Below are positions 42,838 through 52,210 of a stretch of 64,000 nucleotides of DNA, piece by piece. Location of the stretch: NCBI GenBank assembly GCA_017302015.1, contig JAFLEE010000007.1, positions 39,907-103,906 of the forward strand, given 5' to 3'. Made by a program: the position numbers and the translations under genes. The notes beneath the pieces are model-generated. The model did no database searches, was not told where the DNA came from, and saw only the letters and a program-made list of their open reading frames with translations. Position 1 is the stretch's first letter. Every line of letters begins with the position of its first letter. Source of the stretch: Spirochaetota bacterium (lineage in GTDB: Bacteria; Spirochaetota; UBA12135; COTS27; JAFLEE01).

Positions 42838-44856
42838 ATGGCCAAAATCGCCCCGAACTCCGCCGCCCTCATCCAGGAAAATCAGGAACTCCGCCAGCGG
42901 CTGGCCGACCTGGAAAAGAAGGCGGCCGAGCACGAGGAGATCACCCGGGAACTCGAGCAGCGCTACGATTTCGAGAAACTCGTATCGAGCATCTCGACGC
43001 GCTTCATCAACCTCCAAAACGGCGATATCGACCGGGGCATCCACCAGGCGCTGCGCTGGATCGGGGAGTTCTTCGGCGCCGACCATTCCTACCTCTACCA
43101 ATTCATCGGCCCCTCCGACCGCATGGCGATCTTCAAGCAATGGTTCGCCAGCGGGGAAGGCGCGCCGCTGCGCAGCCCGCCCATCTCGCTGGACGACGAC
43201 CCCGCCTTCGCCGCCACCATCCGCTCGGGGCGCATCGTGCATATCCCCGATGTGCGCCTCGCGGCCCGGGCCCGGGGCCGCAAGATCAAGCGGCGCCTGG
43301 CGGCCCCCCGGGGCATCCGCTCCACGGTGAAGGTGCCCATGCTTTGCCAGGGGAGGCTGCGGGGATTCTTCGGCTTCGACGCCATCCGCACGCCCTTCGC
43401 CTGGTCGCCCAAGCTGCTCTCGCTCCTGCAGATGGTGGGGGAGATCTTCTGGCTCGCCCTCGAGCGGAAGAAGGCGGGGGAAGACCTCCAGACCGAGCAA
43501 TTCTACCTGGCCACCATCATGGACAACGAGGTCGACCGGGTGTACTTCAAGGACGTGAAGAGCCGCTTCACCCGGGTCAACCGCGCGCTGGCCGCGAGGC
43601 ACGGCTTCGCCAACCCCGAGGAGGCCATCGGGAAGACCGACTTCGATTCGTTCACCTCCGAGCACGCGCGGCAATCCCACCGCGACGAGCAACGGATCAT
43701 GCGCACGGGCAAGCCGATGGTCAACGAGATCGAGAAGGAGACCATGCCGGGGGGCGCGGTCACCTGGGCCCAGTCGAGCAAGATCGCGCTGCGCGACGCC
43801 ACGGGGCGGGTCGTGGGCATCTTCGGCATCTCCCGCGATGTCACCGACCTCGTGCGCGCCCGCGCCGAGATCGAGAACGAGCGCAACCTGCTGCGCACCC
43901 TCGTCGACAATCTCCCCGACTACGTCTACGCCAAGGACCGCCAGGGGCGCTACCTCCTCAACAATAAGGCGCACCTCCGGCTCCTGGGAAAATCGCGCAC
44001 CCAGCAGGAGGTCCTCGGCCGAAACGATTTCGAGTACTTCCCCCGGGAGCACGCGCAGAAGTACCGCGACGACGAGAACGCCATCCTGCGCACCGGAACG
44101 CCGATCCTCGACCGGGTGGAGCCGGTCATCGACGAGCGGGGGAGATCCCAGTGGTTCTCCTCCACGAAGGTGCTCCTGAAGGACGCCCGGGGCGAGGCCA
44201 CCGGCACCCTGGGCATCAGCCGCAACGTCACCGAGCGCATCAAGGCCGAGGGGCTCATCAAGGAGAGCGTGCGCAAATTGGAGAAGACGCTCCAGGCCAT
44301 GATCTACACCATGGCGCGCATCGTGGAGACCCGCGACCCCTACACCGCCGGCCACCAGCAGCGGGTGGCCGAGCTCGCCCGGGCCATCGCCAAACGCATG
44401 GGCCTGGGCGACGAGCAGGTCTATTACACCCACCTTTCCGCCGTCGTCCACGACATCGGGAAGATCTACGTGCCCGCGGAGATCCTCAACCGCCCGGGCA
44501 AGCTCAGCGACCTCGAGTACCGGCTCATCAAATCCCACACCCAACTCGGCTACGACATCCTCAAGACCATCGACTTCCCCTACCCCATCGCCGACATCGT
44601 CGTCCAGCACCACGAGCACCTCGACGGGAGCGGCTATCCCGCCGGGCTCAAGGACGGGCGCATCCGCCTCGAGGCGCGCATCATCACCGTCGCCGACGTG
44701 GTGGAGGCCATGGCCAACCACCGCCCCTACCGGGCCGCCCTGGGCATCGACCTGGCCCTGCGCGAGGTCCAGGCGGGGAAGGGCACCCGCTACGATCCCG
44801 CCGTCGTCTCGGCCTGCCGGAAGGTCTTCCGCCAAGACAAGTTCCGGTTCACCTGA
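42838..44856 (+). CDS. GAF-PAS-PAS-HD-GYP cyclic-di-GMP phosphodiesterase
   Basis: 672 residues, no membrane segment. An N-terminal coiled coil (~10-45) is followed by GAF (~50-215), two PAS domains (~225-345 and ~355-475) and an HD-GYP domain (~480-665). The HD pair is His538-Asp539 in VVHDIGK and the GYP block is HHEHLDGSGYP at 591-601, both intact, so c-di-GMP hydrolysis is expected. The translation frame extends upstream to a TTG at 42799, but the ATG at 42838 is preferred. It stands alone, upstream of the heme operon and separated by about 80 bp. Confidence 0.92.
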   Translation: MAKIAPNSAALIQENQELRQRLADLEKKAAEHEEITRELEQRYDFEKLVSSISTRFINLQNGDIDRGIHQALRWIGEFFGADHSYLYQFIGPSDRMAIFKQWFASGEGAPLRSPPISLDDDPAFAATIRSGRIVHIPDVRLAARARGRKIKRRLAAPRGIRSTVKVPMLCQGRLRGFFGFDAIRTPFAWSPKLLSLLQMVGEIFWLALERKKAGEDLQTEQFYLATIMDNEVDRVYFKDVKSRFTRVNRALAARHGFANPEEAIGKTDFDSFTSEHARQSHRDEQRIMRTGKPMVNEIEKETMPGGAVTWAQSSKIALRDATGRVVGIFGISRDVTDLVRARAEIENERNLLRTLVDNLPDYVYAKDRQGRYLLNNKAHLRLLGKSRTQQEVLGRNDFEYFPREHAQKYRDDENAILRTGTPILDRVEPVIDERGRSQWFSSTKVLLKDARGEATGTLGISRNVTERIKAEGLIKESVRKLEKTLQAMIYTMARIVETRDPYTAGHQQRVAELARAIAKRMGLGDEQVYYTHLSAVVHDIGKIYVPAEILNRPGKLSDLEYRLIKSHTQLGYDILKTIDFPYPIADIVVQHHEHLDGSGYPAGLKDGRIRLEARIITVADVVEAMANHRPYRAALGIDLALREVQAGKGTRYDPAVVSACRKVFRQDKFRFT

Positions 44857-44935
44857 CGGGCCTCCCGGGGCGAAATACGCTTGCTTTTAGGTTCCCGGGG
44901 GGGCAAATTCGGTGGCAGCGGCCTACGCCGTGACC

Positions 44936-45997
44936 ATGCCGTTAAACCCCGCTCCTGCCGCCCAAAGCCTTCCCCGCGATGCGGGGTCCGACCACGGAAT
45001 CCTCCTGGTGAACCTCGGGTCGCCCGATGACCCCTCCCCGCGTTCGGTGGCGCATTTCCTCCGGGAGTTCCTCTCGGATCCCCAGGTGCTCCGCATGCCG
45101 GGGCCCCTTCGGGCGCTGCTCGTCAACGGCCTCATCGCGCCCCTACGAAGCAGAGCCTCCGCGATGAAATACCGGCGGATCTGGACGACGGAGGGATCGC
45201 CGCTGCTCGTCCATAGCCGGGCCTTCTTGGGGGCTTTCACCCGGGCCCTCGCGCCCGGGACCTCGGTGCGCCTCGCCATGCGCTACGGCCAGCCATCCCT
45301 CTCCCGGGGGCTCTCCGAATTGAGGGAAGCCGGGGCGCGGGTCATTTCGGTGCTTCCCCTCTTTCCCCAATCCGCCGCGGCCACCACCGGGAGCATCCTT
45401 GATGCATGCCGGCGCCTCGACGGGGGCGCCCTGCGCCTGCTCCCCGCTTTCCACGCCTGGCCTCCTTATCTGAAGGCCCTGGCCGATAGCGTGCGCAGTA
45501 CCTGGGACCGGGAACCCGGGGCGGAGCTGCTCCTGAGTTTCCACGGGCTTCCGGCGGGGCACCTGGACGGGCCGGGGTGCCGGCCCCTGGAGGAGGGCGG
45601 CGCCTGCTGCCGGGAAGAGGGCGCTTCGTGCTACCGGGCCCAATGCCTCGAGACCGCGCGGGCGCTCACGCGGGAACTCGGGGCTCCCGAGGGGCGGGTC
45701 CACGCGGCGTTCCAATCCCGCATGGGTCCCGGGCGCTGGATCGGGCCCTCCACCCGGGACACCCTGCGCGCCCTCCCCACCCGCGGCGTGAAGCGCCTCG
45801 TCGTCGCCGCCCCCGCCTTCGTCGCGGATTGCCTGGAAACCCTGGAAGAACTCGACCTGGAGGGGCGGGCGGCCTTCCTCGAAGCCGGGGGCGAGTCATT
45901 TACTTACATTCCTTGCCTTAATTCAAGCCCCGCCTGGGCCGCCGCCGCGGCCGCCTGGGCTATGACGGCGCCCCCATGGGCGATGACAGAATCGTGA
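44936..45997 (+). CDS. hemH: Ferrochelatase with cysteine-rich insertion
   Basis: 353 residues from ATG 44936; an in-frame GTG at 44912 behind a G-run is an alternative. LLVNLGSPDDP, FLSDPQVLRMP and MRYGQPS are ferrochelatase hallmarks. The catalytic His203 is in LLSFHGLP and the conserved Glu is in VADCLETLEEL. Directly after the catalytic His is an insertion with five cysteines (215, 224, 225, 232, 237), a candidate iron-sulphur or metal site. The C-terminus is Ala/Trp rich. It inserts Fe2+ into protoporphyrin IX. First gene of the heme locus, 83 bp before hemA. Confidence 0.9.
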   Translation: MPLNPAPAAQSLPRDAGSDHGILLVNLGSPDDPSPRSVAHFLREFLSDPQVLRMPGPLRALLVNGLIAPLRSRASAMKYRRIWTTEGSPLLVHSRAFLGAFTRALAPGTSVRLAMRYGQPSLSRGLSELREAGARVISVLPLFPQSAAATTGSILDACRRLDGGALRLLPAFHAWPPYLKALADSVRSTWDREPGAELLLSFHGLPAGHLDGPGCRPLEEGGACCREEGASCYRAQCLETARALTRELGAPEGRVHAAFQSRMGPGRWIGPSTRDTLRALPTRGVKRLVVAAPAFVADCLETLEELDLEGRAAFLEAGGESFTYIPCLNSSPAWAAAAAAWAMTAPPWAMTES

Positions 45998-46080
45998 CAA
46001 AAAAAGCCCCCGGTCGCCCCCGACCCGCCACGGCCCGAGCCCGGATGGCCGGCGGGGCCGTCTTCGATTAAGATGCTCCC

Positions 46081-46920
46081 ATGGACGTCCACGCACTCGC
46101 TGATCTGAGGATCCTCCATGAGCCGGGGACCCCGGCGCCATCGCCTTCGAGCGTGGCGGGGCGCTTCGTTCTCCAGACCTGCCAGCGCCACCTCTGCATC
46201 TGGATCGCCGATGGCGCGGTGGAAACCGGGGCCCCTTTCGAGGGCGCGGAGGCCTTCCATTTCCTCCTGCGGGTCCTCTGCGGCCTGGAGAGCCGTTTGC
46301 GCGGCGAAGCCGAGGTCTTGGGCCAGTTCAGGGCCGCCTTCACGGCCCAGGCGCCCTCCTTGCCCGGGCCCCTGCGCAAGACGCTCCGCGACGCCCTCCA
46401 GAAGGCCCGCGAGGTCCGGCGAAAGCACCTGGGCGCCCTCCACCAGGTATCCTATGGCAGCCTGGCGCGCCATGTGATCCGGCAACGCGATCTCGTCACG
46501 GGCCTCCGCGGGCCCGTGCGGGTGCTCGGCGCCGGGAAACTCGCCCGGGCCATCCTCCCCCATCTCCGCGAGTACCCGGTGTGGGTCTGGGCCCGCAACG
46601 CCGAAGCGGCCCGGGGCCTCGCCGCGGAGATGGAGAAGCAATTCCGGTTCCGCCCGCGCGTCCTCGAGCGGCCCGATGAACCCGGGGCCGCCTACGAACT
46701 CCTATGCGTGCCCGAGGCCGCGGGATGGGGAGCCCCCGGCCCCCATACCCGCATCCATTTCGGCGCGGCGACCGCGCCCGAGGGCGCCCAGGCCGGCGTG
46801 CGCCTCGGCCTCGCCGACCTCTTCGAACTCACCGGGGCCTTGGAGCGCGGCAATACCGAGGCCCTGGCCCGCGCCGAGGCGGCCTGCCGAGCGGGGCTGC
46901 CGGAAAGGATCCCCGCCTGA
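46081..46920 (+). CDS. hemA: Glutamyl-tRNA reductase, short form
   Basis: 279 residues, against more than 400 for typical HemA. The catalytic Cys34 lies in LQTCQRHLC (TCNR-like motif). GLESRLRGEAEVLGQF matches the conserved GLxSxxxGExQILGQ block. A compact Rossmann-like segment follows (VRVLGAGKLARAIL). The long C-terminal helical dimerisation domain is absent, and the N-terminus is short. It makes glutamate-1-semialdehyde from Glu-tRNA, feeding HemL at the far end of the operon. Its TGA overlaps the ATG of the kinase gene (TGATG). Confidence 0.82.
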   Translation: MDVHALADLRILHEPGTPAPSPSSVAGRFVLQTCQRHLCIWIADGAVETGAPFEGAEAFHFLLRVLCGLESRLRGEAEVLGQFRAAFTAQAPSLPGPLRKTLRDALQKAREVRRKHLGALHQVSYGSLARHVIRQRDLVTGLRGPVRVLGAGKLARAILPHLREYPVWVWARNAEAARGLAAEMEKQFRFRPRVLERPDEPGAAYELLCVPEAAGWGAPGPHTRIHFGAATAPEGAQAGVRLGLADLFELTGALERGNTEALARAEAACRAGLPERIPA

Positions 46921-47846
46921 TGCGGAAGATCCCCGGCTCCTTTCGGATCCTGGTGGCGCTCCTGGTGACGCTCCAGGTGTTCGCCCTGGCGCTGACGATC
47001 TGGTGGGGCTTCCTCCTGCTGCGCGAGCATGATCGTCTCCCCGGAGCCGCGGCGGGCTCGCCGCCTCGAGAAGCCCGCGCGAACGCGTCCTTCCACCGCA
47101 TGGTGCTGTTGGAGGGGGCGGCGTTCATCGCGGCCATGGGCATCACCAAGGCGATCATCATCCTCATCCTCCTGCGCGACCGCAGGCGGGCCCTCGCCCT
47201 CCAGCGCTTCTTCGCCGCCTTCGCCCACGAACTGCGCGCGCCCATCACGAGCGTGCGTCTCCAGGCCGATACGCTCCTGGCCTCCCGCGGCCGGCCCCAA
47301 CGGAAGGAACTCCTCACCCGGCTCCTGCGTCAAACCGGTCGCCTCGACGACCGCCTGGCCCAGGCGCTGCGCATCGCCCGGCATATCGAGGGGCTCCCGG
47401 TCTCCCTGGAAAAGATGGACTTAGGCGGGATCCTCGCCCGCTTCCGCCGCGAGCGCAAAGAGAGCCTCTCCGGCTTCAAGTTCGAGACCCTGGGCCCCGC
47501 GAACCTTTGCCTCTGGGGAAATGAAGAGGGCTTCCTCATGATCCTGCAGAACCTCGTCGAGAATACGCGCCGCCACGGCGGCCAGAAGAAGCCCGCCGCG
47601 CTCCTCACCTGGCGCGCCGAAGGGGACCGGGTCTATTTCCTGTTCAGCGACCAGGGCCGAGGAAGCGGACGCCACCACGCGGCCCATTGGCCCGACCCGG
47701 GCGAGTCCTCCCGGGGCGCCGGCATGGGCCTCTTCCTCATCCGCTCCCTCGCCCAGGGGATGGGCGGCCACGCCTCGTTCGATGGCACCGCTCCCGGGTT
47801 CCGGGTGGCGTTCGACCTGCGCGGGGAGAGATCCCATGAAACCTAG
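46920..47846 (+). CDS. Membrane sensor histidine kinase in the heme operon
   Basis: 308 residues. Two membrane segments (about 9-32 and 63-85) enclose a ~30-residue extracytoplasmic loop, too small for a typical ligand domain. The H-box is FAAFAHELRAPITSV with phospho-acceptor His103. The N-box is LVENTRRHGG and the G-box is GAGMGLFLIRSLAQGMGG, so it should be catalytically complete. It overlaps the hemA stop by one base and the response regulator start by 11 bases, so it is translated with heme enzymes. Likely senses heme, porphyrin or a membrane state (inference). Confidence 0.88.
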   Translation: MRKIPGSFRILVALLVTLQVFALALTIWWGFLLLREHDRLPGAAAGSPPREARANASFHRMVLLEGAAFIAAMGITKAIIILILLRDRRRALALQRFFAAFAHELRAPITSVRLQADTLLASRGRPQRKELLTRLLRQTGRLDDRLAQALRIARHIEGLPVSLEKMDLGGILARFRRERKESLSGFKFETLGPANLCLWGNEEGFLMILQNLVENTRRHGGQKKPAALLTWRAEGDRVYFLFSDQGRGSGRHHAAHWPDPGESSRGAGMGLFLIRSLAQGMGGHASFDGTAPGFRVAFDLRGERSHET

Positions 47847-48537
47847 GATCCTCCTAGTGGAGGATGAGAGCGACCTGGCGCTCACGCTCAAGGAGCGCCT
47901 CGCGGGCGAGGGCTACGCCGTGAAGTGGGCCGACACTCTCGTCGCGGCGCGCCGGGCCCTGGGCGTCGGGCGCTATTCCCTGGCCCTCCTGGATGTCGGC
48001 CTGCCCGACGGGAGCGGCTTCGATCTCGCCCAATACCTGCGCCAACGCCATCCGCTCCTCCCCCTCGTCTTCCTCACCAGCCACGGCCAATTGGAGGAGC
48101 GCCTGCGGGGGCTCTCCCTCGGGGCGGCGGACTACGTGCTGAAACCCTTCGATTACCGCGAATTATCCCTGCGCCTGGGCAACACGCTGCGGGCCCAGGG
48201 CGCCGGCGCGGGGGAGGGTCCACTTCGCATCGGCGAGGTCCGCATCGATTGGGAAGCCCGCACGCTCTCCCGGGGCAAGGCGCCCGCGCGCCGTTTGAGC
48301 CCAATGGAATTGGCGGTGCTCCGCCTCCTGTGGCGCAAGCGCGGCGAGGCCATCCCGAGGAAGGTCCTGGCGGCCGCCTGCGGCACCGCACACGCCTCCA
48401 AGGCCCGCACCGTCGACAATATCATCTCCCGACTCCGCCGCGATTTCGGGGACGACCCGAAGGATCCCTCGCGCATCAAGAGCCTTCGGGGGCTCGGTTA
48501 CCTGATGGATCCCACGGAACACGAGGAGTCCCCTTGA
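47836..48537 (+). CDS. OmpR/PhoB-type response regulator in the heme operon
   Basis: 233 residues. The receiver domain has acidic residues in LLVEDESD, phospho-acceptor Asp53 in LALLDVGLPDGSG, Thr in LTSHGQ and Lys in LKPFDY. The winged-helix DNA-binding domain is at ~130-228 (SPMELAVLRLLWRKRGE ... TVDNIISRLRRDFG). It starts within the kinase gene and its stop overlaps the TTG start of hemE. It is the probable partner of the adjacent kinase. Target promoters are unknown; control of this operon is plausible. Confidence 0.9.
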   Translation: MKPRILLVEDESDLALTLKERLAGEGYAVKWADTLVAARRALGVGRYSLALLDVGLPDGSGFDLAQYLRQRHPLLPLVFLTSHGQLEERLRGLSLGAADYVLKPFDYRELSLRLGNTLRAQGAGAGEGPLRIGEVRIDWEARTLSRGKAPARRLSPMELAVLRLLWRKRGEAIPRKVLAAACGTAHASKARTVDNIISRLRRDFGDDPKDPSRIKSLRGLGYLMDPTEHEESP

Positions 48538-49580
48538 GCCCCGACACCGCGACCCGCGCCCCCCTCAAAATGGCCGATGCCCTGGGCGGGCGCAACCCCC
48601 TCGGCCCGCCCGTGTGGTTTCCCCGGCAAGCCGGGCGCTACCAAGCCAGTTACCGGGCGCTGCGCGATCGGCATTCCTTCGTGGAATTATGCACGACGCC
48701 GGCCCTGGCGGCCCGCCTCGCCCTCGCGGCGGTGGAAGAGTTCGACTTCGACGCGGCCATTGTCTTTTCCGACATCCTGTTCGTTCTGGAGGCCCTCGGC
48801 CTACCCCTGGAGATGGACCCGGCCCCGCGCCTCCCCCGGCCGATCCTCTCCCTCGGCGATCTGGAGGAGCTCCTCCCCTGGGAAGCCGCCCTTCCCAAAC
48901 TCGCCTTCCAGTGGGAAGCCATGGAACTCCTGAGGCGGTCCCTCCCCGCCGACCGGGCCGCCTTCGGTTTCAGCGGGGGTCCCGCCACCCTCTTCCGCTA
49001 CGCCTGCGGGGGGAGCCATCTGGCCGACGGGCCGACGGTCGACCTCGGCCTCTTTACGGCCTTCGCCGCGCGCCTCGTGCCCCTCTTGGCGGCGCTGCTC
49101 ACGCGCCAGGCGGAGGCCGGGGCGGATGCCCTGCTCCTTTTCGATACCTCGGCCGGGCTCTACGGGCCCGATTGGCGCCGGGCCCATTGGCGCCCCGCCA
49201 TGGCCGCCCTGCGCGCCGCCCTCGCCGAGCGGGCCCCGGCGACGCCGGTGATACTTTATGCGAGGGGGCTCGACTTTACGGACCGCAAAGCCCTCTCCGC
49301 CGCGGGCTACGACGGCTTCGGCCTCGACGAGACCCAGGACCTTCCCGCGGCCCTGGGCGAGGGATCGTGGGCCATCCAGGGAAATCTTCCCCCCGCCTGG
49401 TTGGCCCTCCCCCCCGCCGAGTTCGAGGAGCGTTTCGATGCCTGGGCGGCTCCGATCCAGGCACTGCCCCCACGACGGCGGCGCGGGTGGATCGCCTCCC
49501 TCGGCCACGGCGTGCCCCGGGACGCCCGGGAAGAAACCGTGCGCCTCGCCGTGAAGCGCCTCAAGGCCCTCGCCCCGTGA
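48534..49580 (+). CDS. hemE: Uroporphyrinogen decarboxylase
   Basis: 348 residues from a TTG at 48534 that overlaps the upstream stop (TTGA) and is preceded by GAGGAG at good distance; an ATG at 48570 is the alternative. PVWFPRQAGRYQASYR and the catalytic Asp region IVFSDILFVLEALG are intact, as is FSGGPATL. It decarboxylates uroporphyrinogen III to coproporphyrinogen III. The stop overlaps the GTG start of hemN (GTGA). Confidence 0.92.
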   Translation: MSPDTATRAPLKMADALGGRNPLGPPVWFPRQAGRYQASYRALRDRHSFVELCTTPALAARLALAAVEEFDFDAAIVFSDILFVLEALGLPLEMDPAPRLPRPILSLGDLEELLPWEAALPKLAFQWEAMELLRRSLPADRAAFGFSGGPATLFRYACGGSHLADGPTVDLGLFTAFAARLVPLLAALLTRQAEAGADALLLFDTSAGLYGPDWRRAHWRPAMAALRAALAERAPATPVILYARGLDFTDRKALSAAGYDGFGLDETQDLPAALGEGSWAIQGNLPPAWLALPPAEFEERFDAWAAPIQALPPRRRRGWIASLGHGVPRDAREETVRLAVKRLKALAP

Positions 49581-50953
49581 AGACCGACCTCGCCGAACCC
49601 CTCGGGCCCCGGGACCTGGTGGAAAAGTACTCCGTCCCCGGGCCGCGCTACACGAGTTATCCCAGCGTGCTCGACTGGGGTTCCCTCCCGCCCCTCGAGG
49701 CGTGGATCGCATCGCTTAAGGAAGACTTGGGACGCGATTCCCGGGCCGCCCTCTACGTCCACATCCCCTTCTGCGAACGGCGCTGCACCTATTGCGGCTG
49801 CAATACCCTCATCCGCCCCCAGCACGATGGCGAGGAAACGTTCGTCGAACAGATCCTAGTGGAATGGTCCCTCCTCAAATGCCATCTGCGCCTTGGGAAC
49901 ATCCCCCTCGGGGAAGTCCACCTGGGCGGCGGAACGCCGACTTATCTGGCGCCCGAAAACCTGGAACGCCTCCTCGCCGGGATCCTGACGGGGCCGCATG
50001 CCGGCTGCCAGGCCTCCATCGAAGTAGACCCGCGGGTGACCACGCGGGAGCACCTGGCGGTGCTCGCCCGCTTCGGGTTTCGGCGCCTCTCCCTCGGCAT
50101 CCAAGATTTCGACCCCGAAGTCCAGCGCCTGGCCCATCGCGAGCAGAGCGCGTCCCTCGTGGCCGACCTCCTCGCGGCGGCACGGTGCCTCGGTTTCGAT
50201 GGCATCAATTTCGACCTCATCTACGGCCTTCCCGGCCAGACGCCCGAAGGCCTCATGGCGTCGCTTCGGACCACCCTCGACCTGGGGCCCGATCGCCTCG
50301 CCTTCTACGGCTACGCCCACGTGCCCTGGGTGAAGGCGGGCCAGAAGGGCTACCGGGATGAGAGGGTCCCCGATGCCGCCGCGCGCCTCGCGCTGCATTT
50401 GGCGGGCCGGGAAACGATCTTGCGCGCGGGCTTCCAGGAAATCGGGATGGATCATTTCGCGCGCCCCGAAGACGGCTTGGCCCGGAGCCTCCACGAGGGC
50501 CGCCTCCACCGCAATTTCATGGGCTACACCGAAACCCGCGCCCAGCCGCTCCTCGCCATCGGCCCCTCGGCCATCTCCGAATGCAGCCTCGGCTTCAGGC
50601 AGAACGAGCGGGAACTTTCGGCCTGGGCCAAGCGCCTCGACGCGGGGGAACTCCCCGCCTTCCGCGGCCACGTCCACGATCCGGAGGACCTCCTTTTACG
50701 CGAGCATATCCTCAACGTCATGACGCGTTTCGCGACGGACTGGGAAGCTGCTTCCCGCCGCACGCCCTTCCTCCACGGCATCGAGGAGCGCCTCGCGCCG
50801 ATGGTCCTCGATGGCCTCGTGGAAATTTCCGGGGCCCGCCTCGAGGTGACGCCGAGGGGAAGGCCCTTCGTGCGCAATGTCGCCATGGCCTTCGATGCCC
50901 GGTTGGCCCGCCGCCAGGTCGGCACGTCCTTCGTCCATAGCAAGACGGTCTAA
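49577..50953 (+). CDS. hemN: Oxygen-independent coproporphyrinogen III oxidase (radical SAM)
   Basis: 458 residues from GTG 49577 in a GTGA overlap with hemE. The N-terminal EKYSVPGPRYTSYPSVLDW is diagnostic for true HemN rather than HemW. The radical SAM cluster motif is Cys66, Cys70, Cys73 (PFCERRCTYCGC), with the additional Cys75. GGGTPTYL and LSLGIQDFDPEVQ follow. It converts coproporphyrinogen III to protoporphyrinogen IX without oxygen. Three base pairs separate it from hemG. Confidence 0.94.
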   Translation: MKTDLAEPLGPRDLVEKYSVPGPRYTSYPSVLDWGSLPPLEAWIASLKEDLGRDSRAALYVHIPFCERRCTYCGCNTLIRPQHDGEETFVEQILVEWSLLKCHLRLGNIPLGEVHLGGGTPTYLAPENLERLLAGILTGPHAGCQASIEVDPRVTTREHLAVLARFGFRRLSLGIQDFDPEVQRLAHREQSASLVADLLAAARCLGFDGINFDLIYGLPGQTPEGLMASLRTTLDLGPDRLAFYGYAHVPWVKAGQKGYRDERVPDAAARLALHLAGRETILRAGFQEIGMDHFARPEDGLARSLHEGRLHRNFMGYTETRAQPLLAIGPSAISECSLGFRQNERELSAWAKRLDAGELPAFRGHVHDPEDLLLREHILNVMTRFATDWEAASRRTPFLHGIEERLAPMVLDGLVEISGARLEVTPRGRPFVRNVAMAFDARLARRQVGTSFVHSKTV

Positions 50954-50956
50954 GCC

Positions 50957-52210
50957 ATGATCGGAACCCTCCGGAAAGAAGCGGGCCGCAGCATCGTGGT
51001 GGGCGGAGGGGTCTCTGGCCTGCTCGCCGCCCTGCGCCTCGCCCAGAAGGGCCAGACGGTGGAATTATACGAGTCCCGGGAACGCCTCGGGGGGCTCATC
51101 GAGACGCGCGTCCTGAGGCACGGCCTCGCCGAGGACGCCGCCCATAGCCTGCGCGCCAGCGCGGCGGTCCGCGGCCTATTCGCCGAACTCGGCCTGGACT
51201 GGGTGAGCGCCAAGCCCGAGGCACGCGCCAAGTTCCTGATCCGAAATGGACGTCTCCGCAAATGGCCCTTCGGCGTCTTCGAAACCCTATCCGCCCTCTT
51301 CCACGCGACCCTCGCGCCCGCGGGGAATCGCGATGCCCATCTCGCCGAATGGGCTAAGCGGCACCTGGGTGGCGCGGCGCCGGCCATGCGCGCCATGGCG
51401 CGGGGCATCTATGGCAGCGAACCCGAAGAACTCGTGGCGCGCCTCGCCTTCCCCAAAATAGCCCCCGACCCGCTCTGGCCGCTCCTGCCGTGGGTTCTCC
51501 GGACCAAGCGGGAGAAGGGGATCGTCGCCGCGGCCGCCCGCAAGGGCATGGGCGACCTCATCCGGGCCCTGGAGAATAAGGCGCGCACCTGCGGGGTCGC
51601 GTTCCATTTGGGCGTCCCCGTGCCCCGGGATCTCGTCGATCCCATCCTCCGCGGAAGCGACACGAAGTCCAACCTCATCCTCACGGCGCCCCCCGACGCC
51701 TGCGCCCGCCTGGTCGCATCGGCCGATGAAGATCTGGGGAATCGCCTGGAAGCCGTTCCCTACGGCGCGCTCACCTGCGTCACGGCGCTCATTGACGCGA
51801 AGGCCTTCGCCCACCCGCCCGTGGGTACCGGCGCCTTGTCGATGGACCGAGGCGATTCGCGGATCTTGGGCATCCTGTATAATTCGAGTTCCTTCGCCGG
51901 CCGGGTTCTTGACGAACAGGTCGCGCGAAGCCTCACCCTCATGCTCCGCGGAGCCGAACCCCCGACACGCGCCGAACTCTGCGCCATCCTCGCCGCGTCT
52001 TTCGACCTGCCCGAGTCGGCGCTCTTGGAATACGCCATCGCCGCCCACCCGCGCGCGCTGCCGCGCTACGGCCTGCCCCTGGAGGCCGCCTGGAACCATT
52101 GCCGGCGCTTTTGCGCGGCGCACCCCGGCCTGGTCTTCTTCGGCAATTGGACGGGCGAGATCAGCCTTCGCGGCCTTATCGAGACCGCCCGGAACTTCTC
52201 CACCCCATGA
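50957..52210 (+). CDS. hemG: Protoporphyrinogen oxidase, HemY/PPOX type
   Basis: 417 residues. The FAD-binding VVGGGVSGLLAALRLAQKG then YESRERLGGLIET opens the protein, and FFGNWTGEISLRGLIETA closes it, as in PPOX flavoproteins. It is somewhat shorter than usual. This type normally uses O2, in contrast to the oxygen-independent HemN next door. It oxidises protoporphyrinogen IX to protoporphyrin IX for HemH. The symbol hemG is used for the flavoprotein (HemY-like) form. Its stop overlaps the hemC start as ATGA. Confidence 0.88.
   Translation: MIGTLRKEAGRSIVVGGGVSGLLAALRLAQKGQTVELYESRERLGGLIETRVLRHGLAEDAAHSLRASAAVRGLFAELGLDWVSAKPEARAKFLIRNGRLRKWPFGVFETLSALFHATLAPAGNRDAHLAEWAKRHLGGAAPAMRAMARGIYGSEPEELVARLAFPKIAPDPLWPLLPWVLRTKREKGIVAAAARKGMGDLIRALENKARTCGVAFHLGVPVPRDLVDPILRGSDTKSNLILTAPPDACARLVASADEDLGNRLEAVPYGALTCVTALIDAKAFAHPPVGTGALSMDRGDSRILGILYNSSSFAGRVLDEQVARSLTLMLRGAEPPTRAELCAILAASFDLPESALLEYAIAAHPRALPRYGLPLEAAWNHCRRFCAAHPGLVFFGNWTGEISLRGLIETARNFSTP

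Noticed and set aside
42793..44835. Long minus-strand open frame opposite the HD-GYP gene
   Set aside because: The plus strand encodes clear GAF, PAS and HD-GYP motifs; the opposite frame is compositional.
45998..46080. Separate promoter for hemA
   Set aside because: Only a weak TAAGAT box without a -35 match; cotranscription with hemH is as likely.
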